Assembly (NCBI GenBank): GCA_021732245.1
Contig: JAKFVJ010000001.1
Coordinates: 1 to 12,687, forward strand
DNA length: 12,687 bases
Source: Candidatus Obscuribacterales bacterium
Lineage (GTDB): Bacteria; Cyanobacteriota; Vampirovibrionia; Obscuribacterales; Obscuribacteraceae
Direction of reading: 5' to 3'
Below are positions 5,981-12,687 of this stretch, piece by piece. Numbering within the stretch: position 1 is the stretch's first letter; each line of letters begins with the position of its first letter. Below the pieces are notes generated by a model, which made no database searches, was not told the DNA's origin, and saw only the letters and a list, made by a program, of their open reading frames with translations. A program made the translations under genes and the position numbers.

Positions 5981-7141
5981 CTAGCTCTTTTGTTGGTCAT
6001 AAGCAATGTCATCCAAAGAAAGTTGCGAAAAAATCCCTTGAAAAACCTTGCCGTCGATTTCACTTGTGTGTATCATGCCTATTCCTTGAATTGCCATGCA
6101 TCTTTTTAGAATAGTGGCAACTAGTTTTTGGTCGGCGGATTTGTTGGCGTCTTTTATAACCTTGTCTAAATCTTCTGTACCGATAAGTCCTACCCAGCCA
6201 ACCGGGTTATTTGGTTTGAGTTCGTCAATGTGAGCTTTGACCAAGTCCATCTGTAACTTGCGCATAGTATCAGTAGCTTTGAGTGTCTCTTTGACGTCGG
6301 CTGCTTCAGCTGGTTTTGCAGAAGCAAGTTTAGGTTTGTCGAGATTGGTAATGCGTTCGTGCCTGTGACCGTCTTGAGAGACAACAGTCCAATGAGGAGA
6401 TTCATCTGGAGCTTTGCGTTGATTATCGAAGGCAAAGACGCCGTCTGAACTTATATACATACGACCGACTAAGATATTCTTTTCGTCTTTCTCCTTGTCT
6501 GCGTCTTTTATGTCATTTCCTTTTTCATCGACCTTGCGCCAGTTAACTCCATCAGTTGTTTTCCAGTTTGAGCATAGGTTTTTGTTAGCGCTTATTACCT
6601 GATAACCGCTCATGTGTCCTTTATCGTCATAAGTGAATTTGCGGACATCGCCGGGAGTACCGTCAGCTTTTGGTGGGTTGTGAAGCTCGGTGAATGGTCC
6701 ATCTTTGCTGCCGAATCCGAGTACACATTTTCTCACTGTCGATGATCCATCCGATCTGAACACCGTCTTGGTATTGTCGTCCTCGTTAATATAGGTCAGG
6801 TCTCTAGTTTTTTCGTCAATCGATAGTTGTCCGCTAGAGATAACAGCTTCATGTCTCTTGTGTTGAAATGAAAATCCAATGTCGAATTGTCGTTCATAGT
6901 ACGTGCCATCTTTCTCAGTTACTTTTGCGATTTTGCCGTCTTTGTCGCGCTCAAATGTGCGCTTGCCTCCACCGGGCCATTCAATAGTGGTTGTTTTGGA
7001 GTCTGGTGGGGTTGTCTTAGCTGGTGGCTTGCCGATGGCAGATTCACCCAGCATTTTTTCGTGTGCTGTTTGAGCTTCGTGCTGCTTTTTGTCAGGAGTA
7101 ATTTCACTGTGGTCTGGCAGTTTCCTATGTTTGTCAACCAT
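5981..7141 (-). CDS. Beta-repeat hypothetical protein, paralogue A (386 aa)
   Basis: This 386-residue, very polar protein has no signal peptide or membrane span. Residues 1-50 are charged and probably unstructured, with HEAQTAHEKMLGES and a Pro/Lys/Thr linker. About 50-275 carry imperfect beta units with Gly-turns and aromatic strands (WPGGGKRTFERDKDGKI, EKDGTYYERQF, RSDGSSTVRK, YDDKGHMSGYQV, NWKTTDGVNWRKVDEKGN, SSDGVFAFDN, SQDGHRHERI). About 285-380 are mostly helical. The same order occurs in the 429-residue neighbour, giving a tandem duplication that has since diverged strongly. AGGAG lies 7 nt upstream of the ATG, a clear ribosome binding site. The 155-residue gene ends 17 nt upstream and the paralogue starts 9 nt downstream, so the three form one operon. 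It loosely resembles RHS/YD proteins but is far shorter and has no recognisable toxin tip. Function unknown. Confidence 0.77.
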   Translation of the reverse strand: MVDKHRKLPDHSEITPDKKQHEAQTAHEKMLGESAIGKPPAKTTPPDSKTTTIEWPGGGKRTFERDKDGKIAKVTEKDGTYYERQFDIGFSFQHKRHEAVISSGQLSIDEKTRDLTYINEDDNTKTVFRSDGSSTVRKCVLGFGSKDGPFTELHNPPKADGTPGDVRKFTYDDKGHMSGYQVISANKNLCSNWKTTDGVNWRKVDEKGNDIKDADKEKDEKNILVGRMYISSDGVFAFDNQRKAPDESPHWTVVSQDGHRHERITNLDKPKLASAKPAEAADVKETLKATDTMRKLQMDLVKAHIDELKPNNPVGWVGLIGTEDLDKVIKDANKSADQKLVATILKRCMAIQGIGMIHTSEIDGKVFQGIFSQLSLDDIAYDQQKS

Positions 7142-7158
7142 GTTTAAACTCCTGTAGA

Positions 7159-7626
7159 TTACTTCTTATCGTAGGGCAGCATGTTCATTTGCATTTCCAT
7201 CAACTTCTTGTTGATTTCATCAAAGTAATGTTGATTTTTCATGAAGTTCGGATTGCGATAGTCTTCCACTTCTGCACGAGAATGAATGACCCCGTTTTTG
7301 AGCAAATCTTTGATAATTGTTTCTTTCATTTGCTGATGCACAGCCATCTGTTCTTTGGCCAAATCCTCATACTTCTTTTGGTCCGGATCCTTTTCCAGCG
7401 GTTTGGCAGTACGCTCTTTCAGTCCTTCTTTCGCAGCATCGCCTGGATCATGGGCTCGTTTATCAAGCGCCTCATTGAGTTCCTTGTCGAAGACGGCTTT
7501 GTCTTGCGGATTTTTCAGTTTGTTTCTAAATGACTGCACGTCGTCCCAGAATTTTGCATCGGGATTTTCCGGCACGCCGTTAACAAAGCGATGGCCATCG
7601 CCTTTATCTTTCTCGAATCCGCCCAT
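7159..7626 (-). CDS. Charged helical hypothetical protein (155 aa), first gene of the cassette
   Basis: This 155-residue soluble protein is rich in Lys, Asp and Glu. It begins MGGFEKDKGDGHRFVNG and ends MNMLPYDKK. Residues about 25-60 (WDDVQSFRNKL, FDKELNEALDKR) and 85-155 (Met/Lys/Gln-rich, with EQMAVHQQMKETIIKDLLK) look like long amphipathic helices, possibly coiled coil. No signal peptide, Cys or known motif is visible. A frame start five codons further upstream (TTG at 7641) is possible, but its codons overlap the GGAGG at 7635-7639. That GGAGG is ideally spaced (8 nt) from the ATG at 7626, so I take the ATG. It precedes the two beta-repeat paralogues in the same direction with a 17-nt gap and is probably co-transcribed. 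A chaperone or partner of those proteins is conceivable but unproven. Confidence 0.74.
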   Translation of the reverse strand: MGGFEKDKGDGHRFVNGVPENPDAKFWDDVQSFRNKLKNPQDKAVFDKELNEALDKRAHDPGDAAKEGLKERTAKPLEKDPDQKKYEDLAKEQMAVHQQMKETIIKDLLKNGVIHSRAEVEDYRNPNFMKNQHYFDEINKKLMEMQMNMLPYDKK

Positions 7627-7634
7627 CGGGAATT

Positions 7635-7639
7635 CCTCC
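7635..7639 (-). promoter_or_regulatory. Shine-Dalgarno GGAGG deciding the start at 7626
   Basis: The minus strand reads GGAGG, 8 nt, then ATG (7626). The upstream TTG at 7641 overlaps this site and has no site of its own, so the ATG is preferred. Confidence 0.65.
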
Positions 7640-7655
7640 AAGCGTCTTTGCGGAA

Positions 7656-7691
7656 ATCCGGCTTAATTAATGCCCGGATGCTCGGAATATA
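7656..7691 (-). promoter_or_regulatory. Leader of the three-gene cassette: TATATT box and small inverted repeat
   Basis: Between the methyltransferase stop (7725) and the cassette start (7626) there are 98 nt. On the minus strand a TATATT (7691-7686) could be a -10 box, but no good -35 stands at the right distance. Just downstream, ATCCGG (7656-7661) and CCGGAT (7674-7679) form a 6-bp inverted repeat whose 12-nt loop contains the palindrome TTAATTAA. No T tract follows, so it is not an ordinary terminator; it could be a 5' UTR hairpin or an operator. Confidence 0.28.
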
Positions 7692-7724
7692 CCCAAAAAC
7701 CGACTCTTTGAGCCTTGATTTAAT

Positions 7725-8405
7725 CTAGATCCGCCTAGCCCAAAGTAGCCTGCTGCCCGTTTCTATTGTCTTTAGCGAGATAATTTCCCAATTGGCAAAT
7801 AGAGCTTTCAATTCCTCATCGCTAAAGCAGCGTAAGAGCATGCCTTTGCGACCTTTATCTGTATAGACGTGAGTCTTATCAGCCAGCTCGAAAAATTCAC
7901 CGGGCCCAGTGCCGACAAGGTCAAAACAACCGAAAAATACACCACCGGGTCTAACGAATGAATAGAGTTCTTTGATAGTTTGCTCGGCTAGATGATAGGT
8001 TAGATGCTCGAAGATAGAGTTGGCGACAACTGCATCGAAGGTGTCCTCAACATAACTCATATCGGTGATATCGCCAGTTTCAAAAGTTATTTTGAGATGT
8101 TCGTCCTTGGCCCAAGAGCGAGCTAGATGAATCGCTTGATGAGCGATATCAATCCCAGTGACTGAGAATCCTAGGCGTGCCAAGTAGATTGATAACCAAC
8201 CTGAGCCACAACCCAAGTCCAAAACTGTTTGACAGCCGTGTTTTTTCAAATTAGCTGGAATGCTTTCCAGATAAGGAAGATCGGGCATCTGCGTGTAAGC
8301 GGTCTTAACCGGACTCCAGGCTTTATCCCAGAAGTCCACGTTTTCACGGTAAATGTCCGTGTCCTTTGTTAATTCGGACGGCAAATTGGAATTTTCGCTT
8401 GGCAT
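7725..8405 (-). CDS. Class I SAM-dependent methyltransferase
   Basis: This 226-residue cytoplasmic enzyme should transfer a methyl group from S-adenosylmethionine to an unidentified acceptor. Motif I is VLDLGCGSG (61-69), and the acidic residue after strand 2 is Asp86 in VTGIDI. The FETGDITDMSY segment fits motif III, and FDAVVANSIFEHL fits motif IV. FVRPGGVFFGCFDLVGTG is the usual post-motif strand and turn. The C-terminal CFSDEELKALF plus WEIISLKTIETG resembles the Methyltransf_11/UbiE-COQ5-like superfamily, where this part helps shape the substrate pocket. The acceptor cannot be read from the sequence; small molecules are more typical than nucleic acids. The ATG at 8405 has no obvious Shine-Dalgarno. 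It is divergent from the large c-di-GMP gene, with the control region of both between 8406 and 8482. A weak TTGAAG-17-TAGACT pair lies there on the minus strand. The 98-nt gap to the next minus-strand gene leaves co-transcription open. Confidence 0.86.
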   Translation of the reverse strand: MPSENSNLPSELTKDTDIYRENVDFWDKAWSPVKTAYTQMPDLPYLESIPANLKKHGCQTVLDLGCGSGWLSIYLARLGFSVTGIDIAHQAIHLARSWAKDEHLKITFETGDITDMSYVEDTFDAVVANSIFEHLTYHLAEQTIKELYSFVRPGGVFFGCFDLVGTGPGEFFELADKTHVYTDKGRKGMLLRCFSDEELKALFANWEIISLKTIETGSRLLWARRI

Positions 8406-8482
8406 GATGCTAATAGTCTAAGGCTACGATTAATACTCTTCAATGAGTGGTATGGAGAAAGCAAGGAAAATTAAGGTGGCTG
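8406..8482. promoter_or_regulatory. Divergent promoter region, methyltransferase / c-di-GMP gene
   Basis: This is the only non-coding space between two divergently transcribed genes, so it should hold both promoters. On the minus strand TTGAAG and TAGACT are separated by 17 nt (four of six matches each to sigma70 boxes), ending about 10 nt before the methyltransferase ATG, which would leave a very short leader. No good pair is seen on the plus strand. The placement is inferred; the boxes are weak. Confidence 0.25.
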
Positions 8483-11400
8483 ATGGTCGGAGTAAGCCGA
8501 ACACAACTGCAAATGATGCTTTTGAAGCAAGCCGGTCCCGGCTTGCTTCCGTTGAGCAATCCGACACTTGCCGAAGCCAAAGAATTCCTGCAAAAAATTG
8601 AGCAACTTACTCTGGATGAGAAGTTGACCCCGGTCATTATCTACTGGTCCAGCCGTGACGCTGATCGGCTTTTGCCATCTGAGCAAAAATATCGCGAACT
8701 GATGCGCGAAGCTTTTCACTTATCGCTCTTTTCAGAAGACCTGCAAGATGCTACGGATGAGTGGTGCTTCGTAGTTATGAGCCAGCTTCTTTGTACGATC
8801 GTGTATGCACAAGAGACAGATGAACCGGGACGCTTTCAATGTGTCGGCACAGTCGATCCGGATCTTGTTCGTCAAGCTTTTGACAGAATGTTGCCCATTT
8901 GGCAACAGAAAGATTTTGCTGAGAGTAATGCTGTTCAGGATGCTTTGACAAATTTAGGGACTTGCACAACTACTCCGGATAATGCACAAATTTGCCGCAA
9001 CGAATGGCCAGTGATAAAAGCAGCGCCTGCGGCTGATGGACAAATTTTAAAACCATCTGGACCGGTTGATCCTGTGACTGGAGCAGTTAATCCTGCCTTT
9101 GTGCGACCTACAACACCGAAGTCTAAGGTGGTAATACCGATCATAAAAAGCGACATGCCTGTTGCAAATAAACCGGTGGAGCTACCAGAGTTGGGAACAT
9201 CTGAAGTTCACGAACCGGATCAAAGCGTATTGGCAAATTTGATGAAGCCGGAAGACGAGCAGTCTCTACCGCCATCACCGTCAATGGCGGAAGTTGTGTC
9301 TGCCGAACCGGAAGGACCGTCTCTTGTTCCTTTAGCGGCGCAAGAAATCATCAAAGACATAATTGGCAAGTTGCGTCAATCAAGTGACTTAACAGAAATT
9401 CTGCAGGCGGCTATTGAAAAATTGGTCCATGTCGGACTAGCCGATAGAGGATTGATTTGGCAAATTGTCGGCGATGAGCTTGCTGTTACTAATGAGTATG
9501 CACAGAATGAAAATACTCCGTTTGTAGGAACGCACTTAAATCCACAAGAGTCTTCAGCAATTGCCAGTGAATTCATTTCACGCTTTCCTGATGAAACAGG
9601 TTTTGGTGTAATAAGCATCACAGATATTCGCACTGATACGAAGTTGCACAAGCTATCGCAGACTCTCTGGTCGCTTTTGGAGCTTGGTGAAGTCAGAGCA
9701 AGATTGGTTGCCCAGTTGCGCAGTCAAAGCGTGGTCTTGGGCTTCCTTGAATTGCAGCAGTGTGGTAAACCGCGCTACTGGTCACAAGAAGATGCAACCA
9801 TTATGCAAAGTGTGGCGGAAATGTTGTCGGTTGTAGTGAAAGAGGCATCCGACCAATCGAAAATTGCTGCTGATGCTCAAGAGAAGAAGCTGATCAATGA
9901 AATTGCCACCTTATTTAGAGCCTCCGGCGGTCAGAAAGAGAAAGAAAAGGACACGCTTGCTCAATCGGTAAAACTAGTAGCCGATCACATGGGCTTTGTA
10001 AATGCGCAGCTTTATCTCTACAACCCGGAAGAAGGTCTTCTTGAACCGCAAATGCTTGATGTGAAGCATTCGCCTGTAAATCTTGCTGTTAAGGACAATC
10101 CATTCGTAATAGTCTACGAATCAGGACGTCCGAAGATTATCAATGCCGAAGTGAATCCTAAGCCGGATCCCTATTTCGGGCATGACTCCGCCCTTGTGAC
10201 ACCACTTTTAACAGAGGGCGAAATTGTTGGCGTTCTCGGTCTTTGGACAAGACTGCCCAATCCAAGACAATTAGCCGAGCAAGATGCCGCATTGGCTTTG
10301 ACAATTGCCACGCAATTGGTGAGTTTCATTCGGGCAGACAATGCTATTGCCCAGATTCGCGCTGACAGAGCCCGCGAGTCATTAATCAACAGGGTAGCTA
10401 CAGAAGCAAGGCAGAATTGGAAGGACGTGGACAAGATTCTTGAGACCCTGGTCGCAGCTCTGCAAGAATACTTTAGTCTTTCTCTGTCAGCAGTGTCACT
10501 TGTCGATGGGCAATCGCAAGACTACACCAAGTCAAAATTTGCAGGTGAATTAGCACCGCCTGAAGGTTCTGTTTCGGCCGAGACAGCGCCAAATGTCGGT
10601 GAATTGTTGATGATGGGACTGATTGACAGACTCAAAAAAGATGAGGTTGTTTTCTTGGGCGCAAGAGAAATTGAAGAACTGCTTGCTGCAAAAGGCGCGT
10701 TAATTCCTGAAAGAGTTAAGTCAGCAACGATTGTTCCACTCGTGCACGGCGGAACGCTAAAGGCTGCTTTGTGTATGTTGTCCAGCTTCAGGCAAGTGCC
10801 TTATTCTGACAAAGATATGAAGATGGTAGGAGACCTGGCTTACATGGTTGCCGGAGCTATTACCCACAAAGAACTTATTGAGCAAGTGGAACTGCAGGCA
10901 ATTACAGATCCAATGACAGGATTATTTAACAGACGCCATTTTCAAGAACAATTCTCTAAAGAAATGGACCGTTTCGGACGACAACCAACACCATTTTCTT
11001 ACATCATCATCGACCTTGATTTCTTGAAGAAAATAAATGACTCATTAGGGCACCAGTTCGGAGATGCAGCAATTAAACACATTGCCAACGTTCTGAAACG
11101 CAATGTGAGAGATGTAGATACTGCTGCACGTTATGGTGGAGAAGAATTTGTAATTCTTCTGCCGGCAACTGATACATATGCAGCCAGAATTGCCGCTGAA
11201 AGACTATGCTCAGCCATTCGCGCCAAGGAAGTAGAAGGCGTTGGAATTGTTACAGCCTCTGTTGGAGTAGCAACTTTTCCTGATGATGCGCAAGACAGGG
11301 ATCAGTTAACCGAATTAGCCGACCAAGCACTTTATCTAGCCAAACATAGAGGACGTAATAGAGTTTGTTCCGTTTCAGACGACTTGATGCCCAGCTTAAA

Positions 11401-12091
11401 GGAACGTGGAGAAGAAGCGCTGGAAATTCAAAAGGAAGCAATTAAGCACAAGGCGCAGGAAATGGCTTCTATTGACTTAAATCTAATTGCCGAGCACGGC
11501 ATATTAGGAATTCTTGGTGCGATTATCAAAATAATTGAAGCGCGGGATGCTTACACCAACGAACGCTCTCCGCGTGCGGCAGAATTTGCCGGTAAGATGG
11601 CGCAAGCGTTGCATCTGTCCAAAGATCAAACGACTGTTATATCGCTGGCAGCAATTCTTCATAATGTAGGAAAGATTGCATTGCCGGAAGAAATTCTGCA
11701 GAAGCAGGGACCGCTTACGGATGAAGAAAGAAAAATCGTGCAACAAAGTCCAGTAATTGGCGCGAAGATTTTGGAGCCTGCTAAGCATTTGCACAGAGTA
11801 GCATCAGTCATTGAGTCGTATCACGAAAACTGGGACGGTACAGGTTACCCCAATGGGGTTGCTCGCGAATCCATCCCATTAGAATCTCGCGTCATATCGC
11901 TTGTCGATGCATATGTGGCGATGACCTCCGATCGTCCGTGGCGCAAAGCGATGAGCCACGAGGAAGCAGTTAAGGCTATAGAAGAAGGCGCCGGCAAGAA
12001 ATGGGATCCAAGATTGGTCAAACTATTTTTGAGCATGGTAAATAAGGAAGCAAAGTCGACGAAAGCGACTCAAAAGAGCGACAGCGGTTAA
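8483..12091 (+). CDS. DICT-like/GAF/GGDEF/HD-GYP c-di-GMP signalling protein
   Basis: A soluble protein of 1202 residues from ATG 8483. The order is: a DICT-like sensory domain (about 20-140; LLPSEQKYRELMREA, DEWCFVV, VDPDLVRQAF); a Pro-rich linker (150-290); three GAF or GAF-like domains (about 300-458, 484-625, 630-800); GGDEF (about 807-965); and HD-GYP (about 1006-1188). The cyclase looks active: DPMTGLFNRRHF, IDLDFLKKIND, an intact RYGGEEF (GGEEF at 885-889) and the inhibitory RxxD as RDVD (876-879). HD-GYP keeps HENWDGTGYPNG, Asp1142 and the MTSDRPWR block but has HN for HD (Asn1061), Arg1028, Ser1089 and Tyr1113 at usual metal-ligand His/Asp positions, so phosphodiesterase activity is doubtful. 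AAGG lies 6 nt before the ATG. A GTG at 8447, right after an in-frame TGA and lacking a ribosome site, would add 12 residues. No membrane segments are present; it should sense intracellular signals. Confidence 0.88.
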   Translation: MVGVSRTQLQMMLLKQAGPGLLPLSNPTLAEAKEFLQKIEQLTLDEKLTPVIIYWSSRDADRLLPSEQKYRELMREAFHLSLFSEDLQDATDEWCFVVMSQLLCTIVYAQETDEPGRFQCVGTVDPDLVRQAFDRMLPIWQQKDFAESNAVQDALTNLGTCTTTPDNAQICRNEWPVIKAAPAADGQILKPSGPVDPVTGAVNPAFVRPTTPKSKVVIPIIKSDMPVANKPVELPELGTSEVHEPDQSVLANLMKPEDEQSLPPSPSMAEVVSAEPEGPSLVPLAAQEIIKDIIGKLRQSSDLTEILQAAIEKLVHVGLADRGLIWQIVGDELAVTNEYAQNENTPFVGTHLNPQESSAIASEFISRFPDETGFGVISITDIRTDTKLHKLSQTLWSLLELGEVRARLVAQLRSQSVVLGFLELQQCGKPRYWSQEDATIMQSVAEMLSVVVKEASDQSKIAADAQEKKLINEIATLFRASGGQKEKEKDTLAQSVKLVADHMGFVNAQLYLYNPEEGLLEPQMLDVKHSPVNLAVKDNPFVIVYESGRPKIINAEVNPKPDPYFGHDSALVTPLLTEGEIVGVLGLWTRLPNPRQLAEQDAALALTIATQLVSFIRADNAIAQIRADRARESLINRVATEARQNWKDVDKILETLVAALQEYFSLSLSAVSLVDGQSQDYTKSKFAGELAPPEGSVSAETAPNVGELLMMGLIDRLKKDEVVFLGAREIEELLAAKGALIPERVKSATIVPLVHGGTLKAALCMLSSFRQVPYSDKDMKMVGDLAYMVAGAITHKELIEQVELQAITDPMTGLFNRRHFQEQFSKEMDRFGRQPTPFSYIIIDLDFLKKINDSLGHQFGDAAIKHIANVLKRNVRDVDTAARYGGEEFVILLPATDTYAARIAAERLCSAIRAKEVEGVGIVTASVGVATFPDDAQDRDQLTELADQALYLAKHRGRNRVCSVSDDLMPSLKERGEEALEIQKEAIKHKAQEMASIDLNLIAEHGILGILGAIIKIIEARDAYTNERSPRAAEFAGKMAQALHLSKDQTTVISLAAILHNVGKIALPEEILQKQGPLTDEERKIVQQSPVIGAKILEPAKHLHRVASVIESYHENWDGTGYPNGVARESIPLESRVISLVDAYVAMTSDRPWRKAMSHEEAVKAIEEGAGKKWDPRLVKLFLSMVNKEAKSTKATQKSDSG

Positions 12092-12117
12092 GATTGGGAA
12101 AAGGCTTTTGAAACGCG

Positions 12118-12450
12118 CTAGATGACTTCGGTTAGTTTTTGCCAAACACGTTTTTGATCGTGAGGTCCGAGACTGCCTAACTTGGCTAGGATTAGTCGTT
12201 CATCAAGAGTAAATAGTTTCAAGCGCACAACCGACGGTGCCGACAACCCAGATGATTCTAAATCAGTGATGGTTATGTCTGATGGCCACGGGCTATTTTC
12301 TGCGCTGGTCACCATCGCCAGAATAATGTGGCCGTGGCTGTCCTGAAATGCAGGTTTTGATACTACGAGCGCCGGCCGGCGCTTTTGCGCTTTGCGGTCG
12401 GCAAAAGGAAAAGGCACCACCACAACGTCTGCCTGCTTATAAGTCGCCAT
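12118..12450 (-). CDS. PemK/MazF-family toxin of a type II toxin-antitoxin pair
   Basis: This 110-residue protein of the MazF/PemK fold would act as a sequence-specific endoribonuclease on mRNA when not bound by its antitoxin. The family opening is clear: ADVVVVPFPFADRKAQKRRP, then ALVVS, at residues 7-31, with the conserved basic loop (R24, R25) before the PALVVS strand. The catalytic-site region AMVTSAEN (Thr48/Ser49) follows, and the end LGSLGPHDQKRVWQKLTEVI is typical. Length fits the family. I chose the ATG at 12450, which overlaps the antitoxin gene by 14 nt; further ATGs at 12462 and 12498 lie deeper inside the antitoxin and are less likely. The overlap points to translational coupling. 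The stop is 26 nt from the convergent c-di-GMP gene. The family call is firm, the RNA target unknown. Confidence 0.85.
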   Translation of the reverse strand: MATYKQADVVVVPFPFADRKAQKRRPALVVSKPAFQDSHGHIILAMVTSAENSPWPSDITITDLESSGLSAPSVVRLKLFTLDERLILAKLGSLGPHDQKRVWQKLTEVI

Positions 12451-12661
12451 AGGCTTTTTCATCAGCTGCTGAATTCCATTCAGCGAGTGTTGTCTCAACC
12501 GCTTTGGCGTAGGTCAAATCTAAAGGAGTTGCTTTAACCAAAATGACCTGTCCTTTTACTTCTGAAAAGCCGATTAAATCTCCGCGTTTTAGACCGAGGC
12601 GTTTGCGAATTTCCGATGGAATCGTTGCCTGATATTTTTCCGTAAGTCTGGAAGCGTACAT
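12437..12661 (-). CDS. MazE/AbrB-type antitoxin
   Basis: This 74-residue DNA-binding antitoxin pairs with the PemK/MazF-like toxin encoded just downstream. Residues 1-45 form a SpoVT/AbrB swapped-hairpin domain: SRLTEKYQATIPSEIRKRLG, followed by LKRGDLIGFSEVKGQVILVKA. This usually dimerises and binds a palindrome in its own promoter. Residues about 48-74 (AKAVETTLAEW, ADEKAYGDL) are the acidic, flexible tail with a Trp and terminal Asp-Leu that normally wraps the toxin. The start at 12661 leaves only 26 nt of upstream sequence in the window; GGAAAA lies about 13 nt before it and is a weak ribosome site. A TATTAC in the same leader could be part of the promoter. The 14-nt overlap with the toxin gene and the antitoxin-first order match classic modules. 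Confidence 0.84.
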   Translation of the reverse strand: MYASRLTEKYQATIPSEIRKRLGLKRGDLIGFSEVKGQVILVKATPLDLTYAKAVETTLAEWNSAADEKAYGDL

Positions 12662-12687
12662 GGCTGGGTTGTTTTCCGTAATATGGT

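Noticed and set aside
4682..7626. RHS/contact-dependent toxin locus
   Set aside because: The repeats are only loosely YD-like, the proteins are small, and I see neither a DPxxGL-type core boundary, a toxin tip, nor a convincing immunity gene.
7656..7679. ATCCGG/CCGGAT hairpin as terminator of the methyltransferase gene
   Set aside because: The stem is only 6 bp with a 12-nt loop and no T tract follows on either strand; kept only as a possible leader structure.
8443..8620. Overlapping plus-strand frame from ATG 8443 (MSGMEKARK...) ahead of the c-di-GMP gene
   Set aside because: It lies almost entirely inside the large gene's N-terminal domain in another frame, lacks a ribosome site and is low-complexity; it is a shadow.
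1..12687. CRISPR arrays, tRNA/rRNA genes, insertion sequences, attachment sites or prophage genes
   Set aside because: No spaced repeat array, cloverleaf, transposase motif or terminal inverted repeats were seen; this was by eye, so a short ncRNA could be missed.

Overview
The window looks like a chromosomal segment of a Gram-negative-type bacterium. The best guess is a non-photosynthetic cyanobacterial relative (Vampirovibrionia/Melainabacteria, Obscuribacterales-like). That guess rests on the DICT-like/GAF/GGDEF/HD-GYP sensor architecture and on the pair of lineage-type proteins rich in short Gly/Asp/Trp beta repeats. It is inference from protein style, not a database match. I see no rRNA, tRNA, CRISPR array, insertion sequence or phage gene.

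Layout. (1) 1-593, minus strand: a GTG-started membrane-anchored protein that runs off the left edge, preceded by a 53-residue gene with a near-perfect Shine-Dalgarno. Two hairpins lie between them. (2) 594-818: a non-coding divergent region with five TTGAG/CTCAA half-sites, an imperfect palindrome and a start-stop mini-ORF. (3) 819-4681, plus strand: a tightly packed operon of a PucR/CdaR-type regulator, a PotA-like ABC ATPase (4-nt overlap) and a PotD-like Tat/lipoprotein binding protein (stop abuts start). No permease gene is present. (4) 7626-4682, minus strand: a three-gene cassette of unknown function, made of a 155-residue charged helical protein and two tandem paralogues of 386 and 429 residues with imperfect beta repeats and a helical C-terminus. 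It meets potD stop to stop with no intervening base. (5) 8405-7725, minus strand: a class I SAM methyltransferase. (6) 8483-12091, plus strand: a large multidomain cyclic-di-GMP protein (DICT-like, three GAFs, GGDEF, HD-GYP). Its GGDEF site looks intact but its HD-GYP site has lost several metal ligands. (7) 12661-12118, minus strand: a MazE/AbrB-type antitoxin and PemK/MazF-type toxin pair with a 14-nt overlap.

How it works together. The PucR-like regulator most likely controls, and is co-expressed with, polyamine-type uptake whose membrane subunits must be elsewhere. The large sensor probably synthesises c-di-GMP in response to signals read by its N-terminal domains, with the HD-GYP domain acting as a pseudo-enzyme. 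The strongest candidates for something undescribed are the 7626-4682 cassette and the degenerate HD-GYP fusion.
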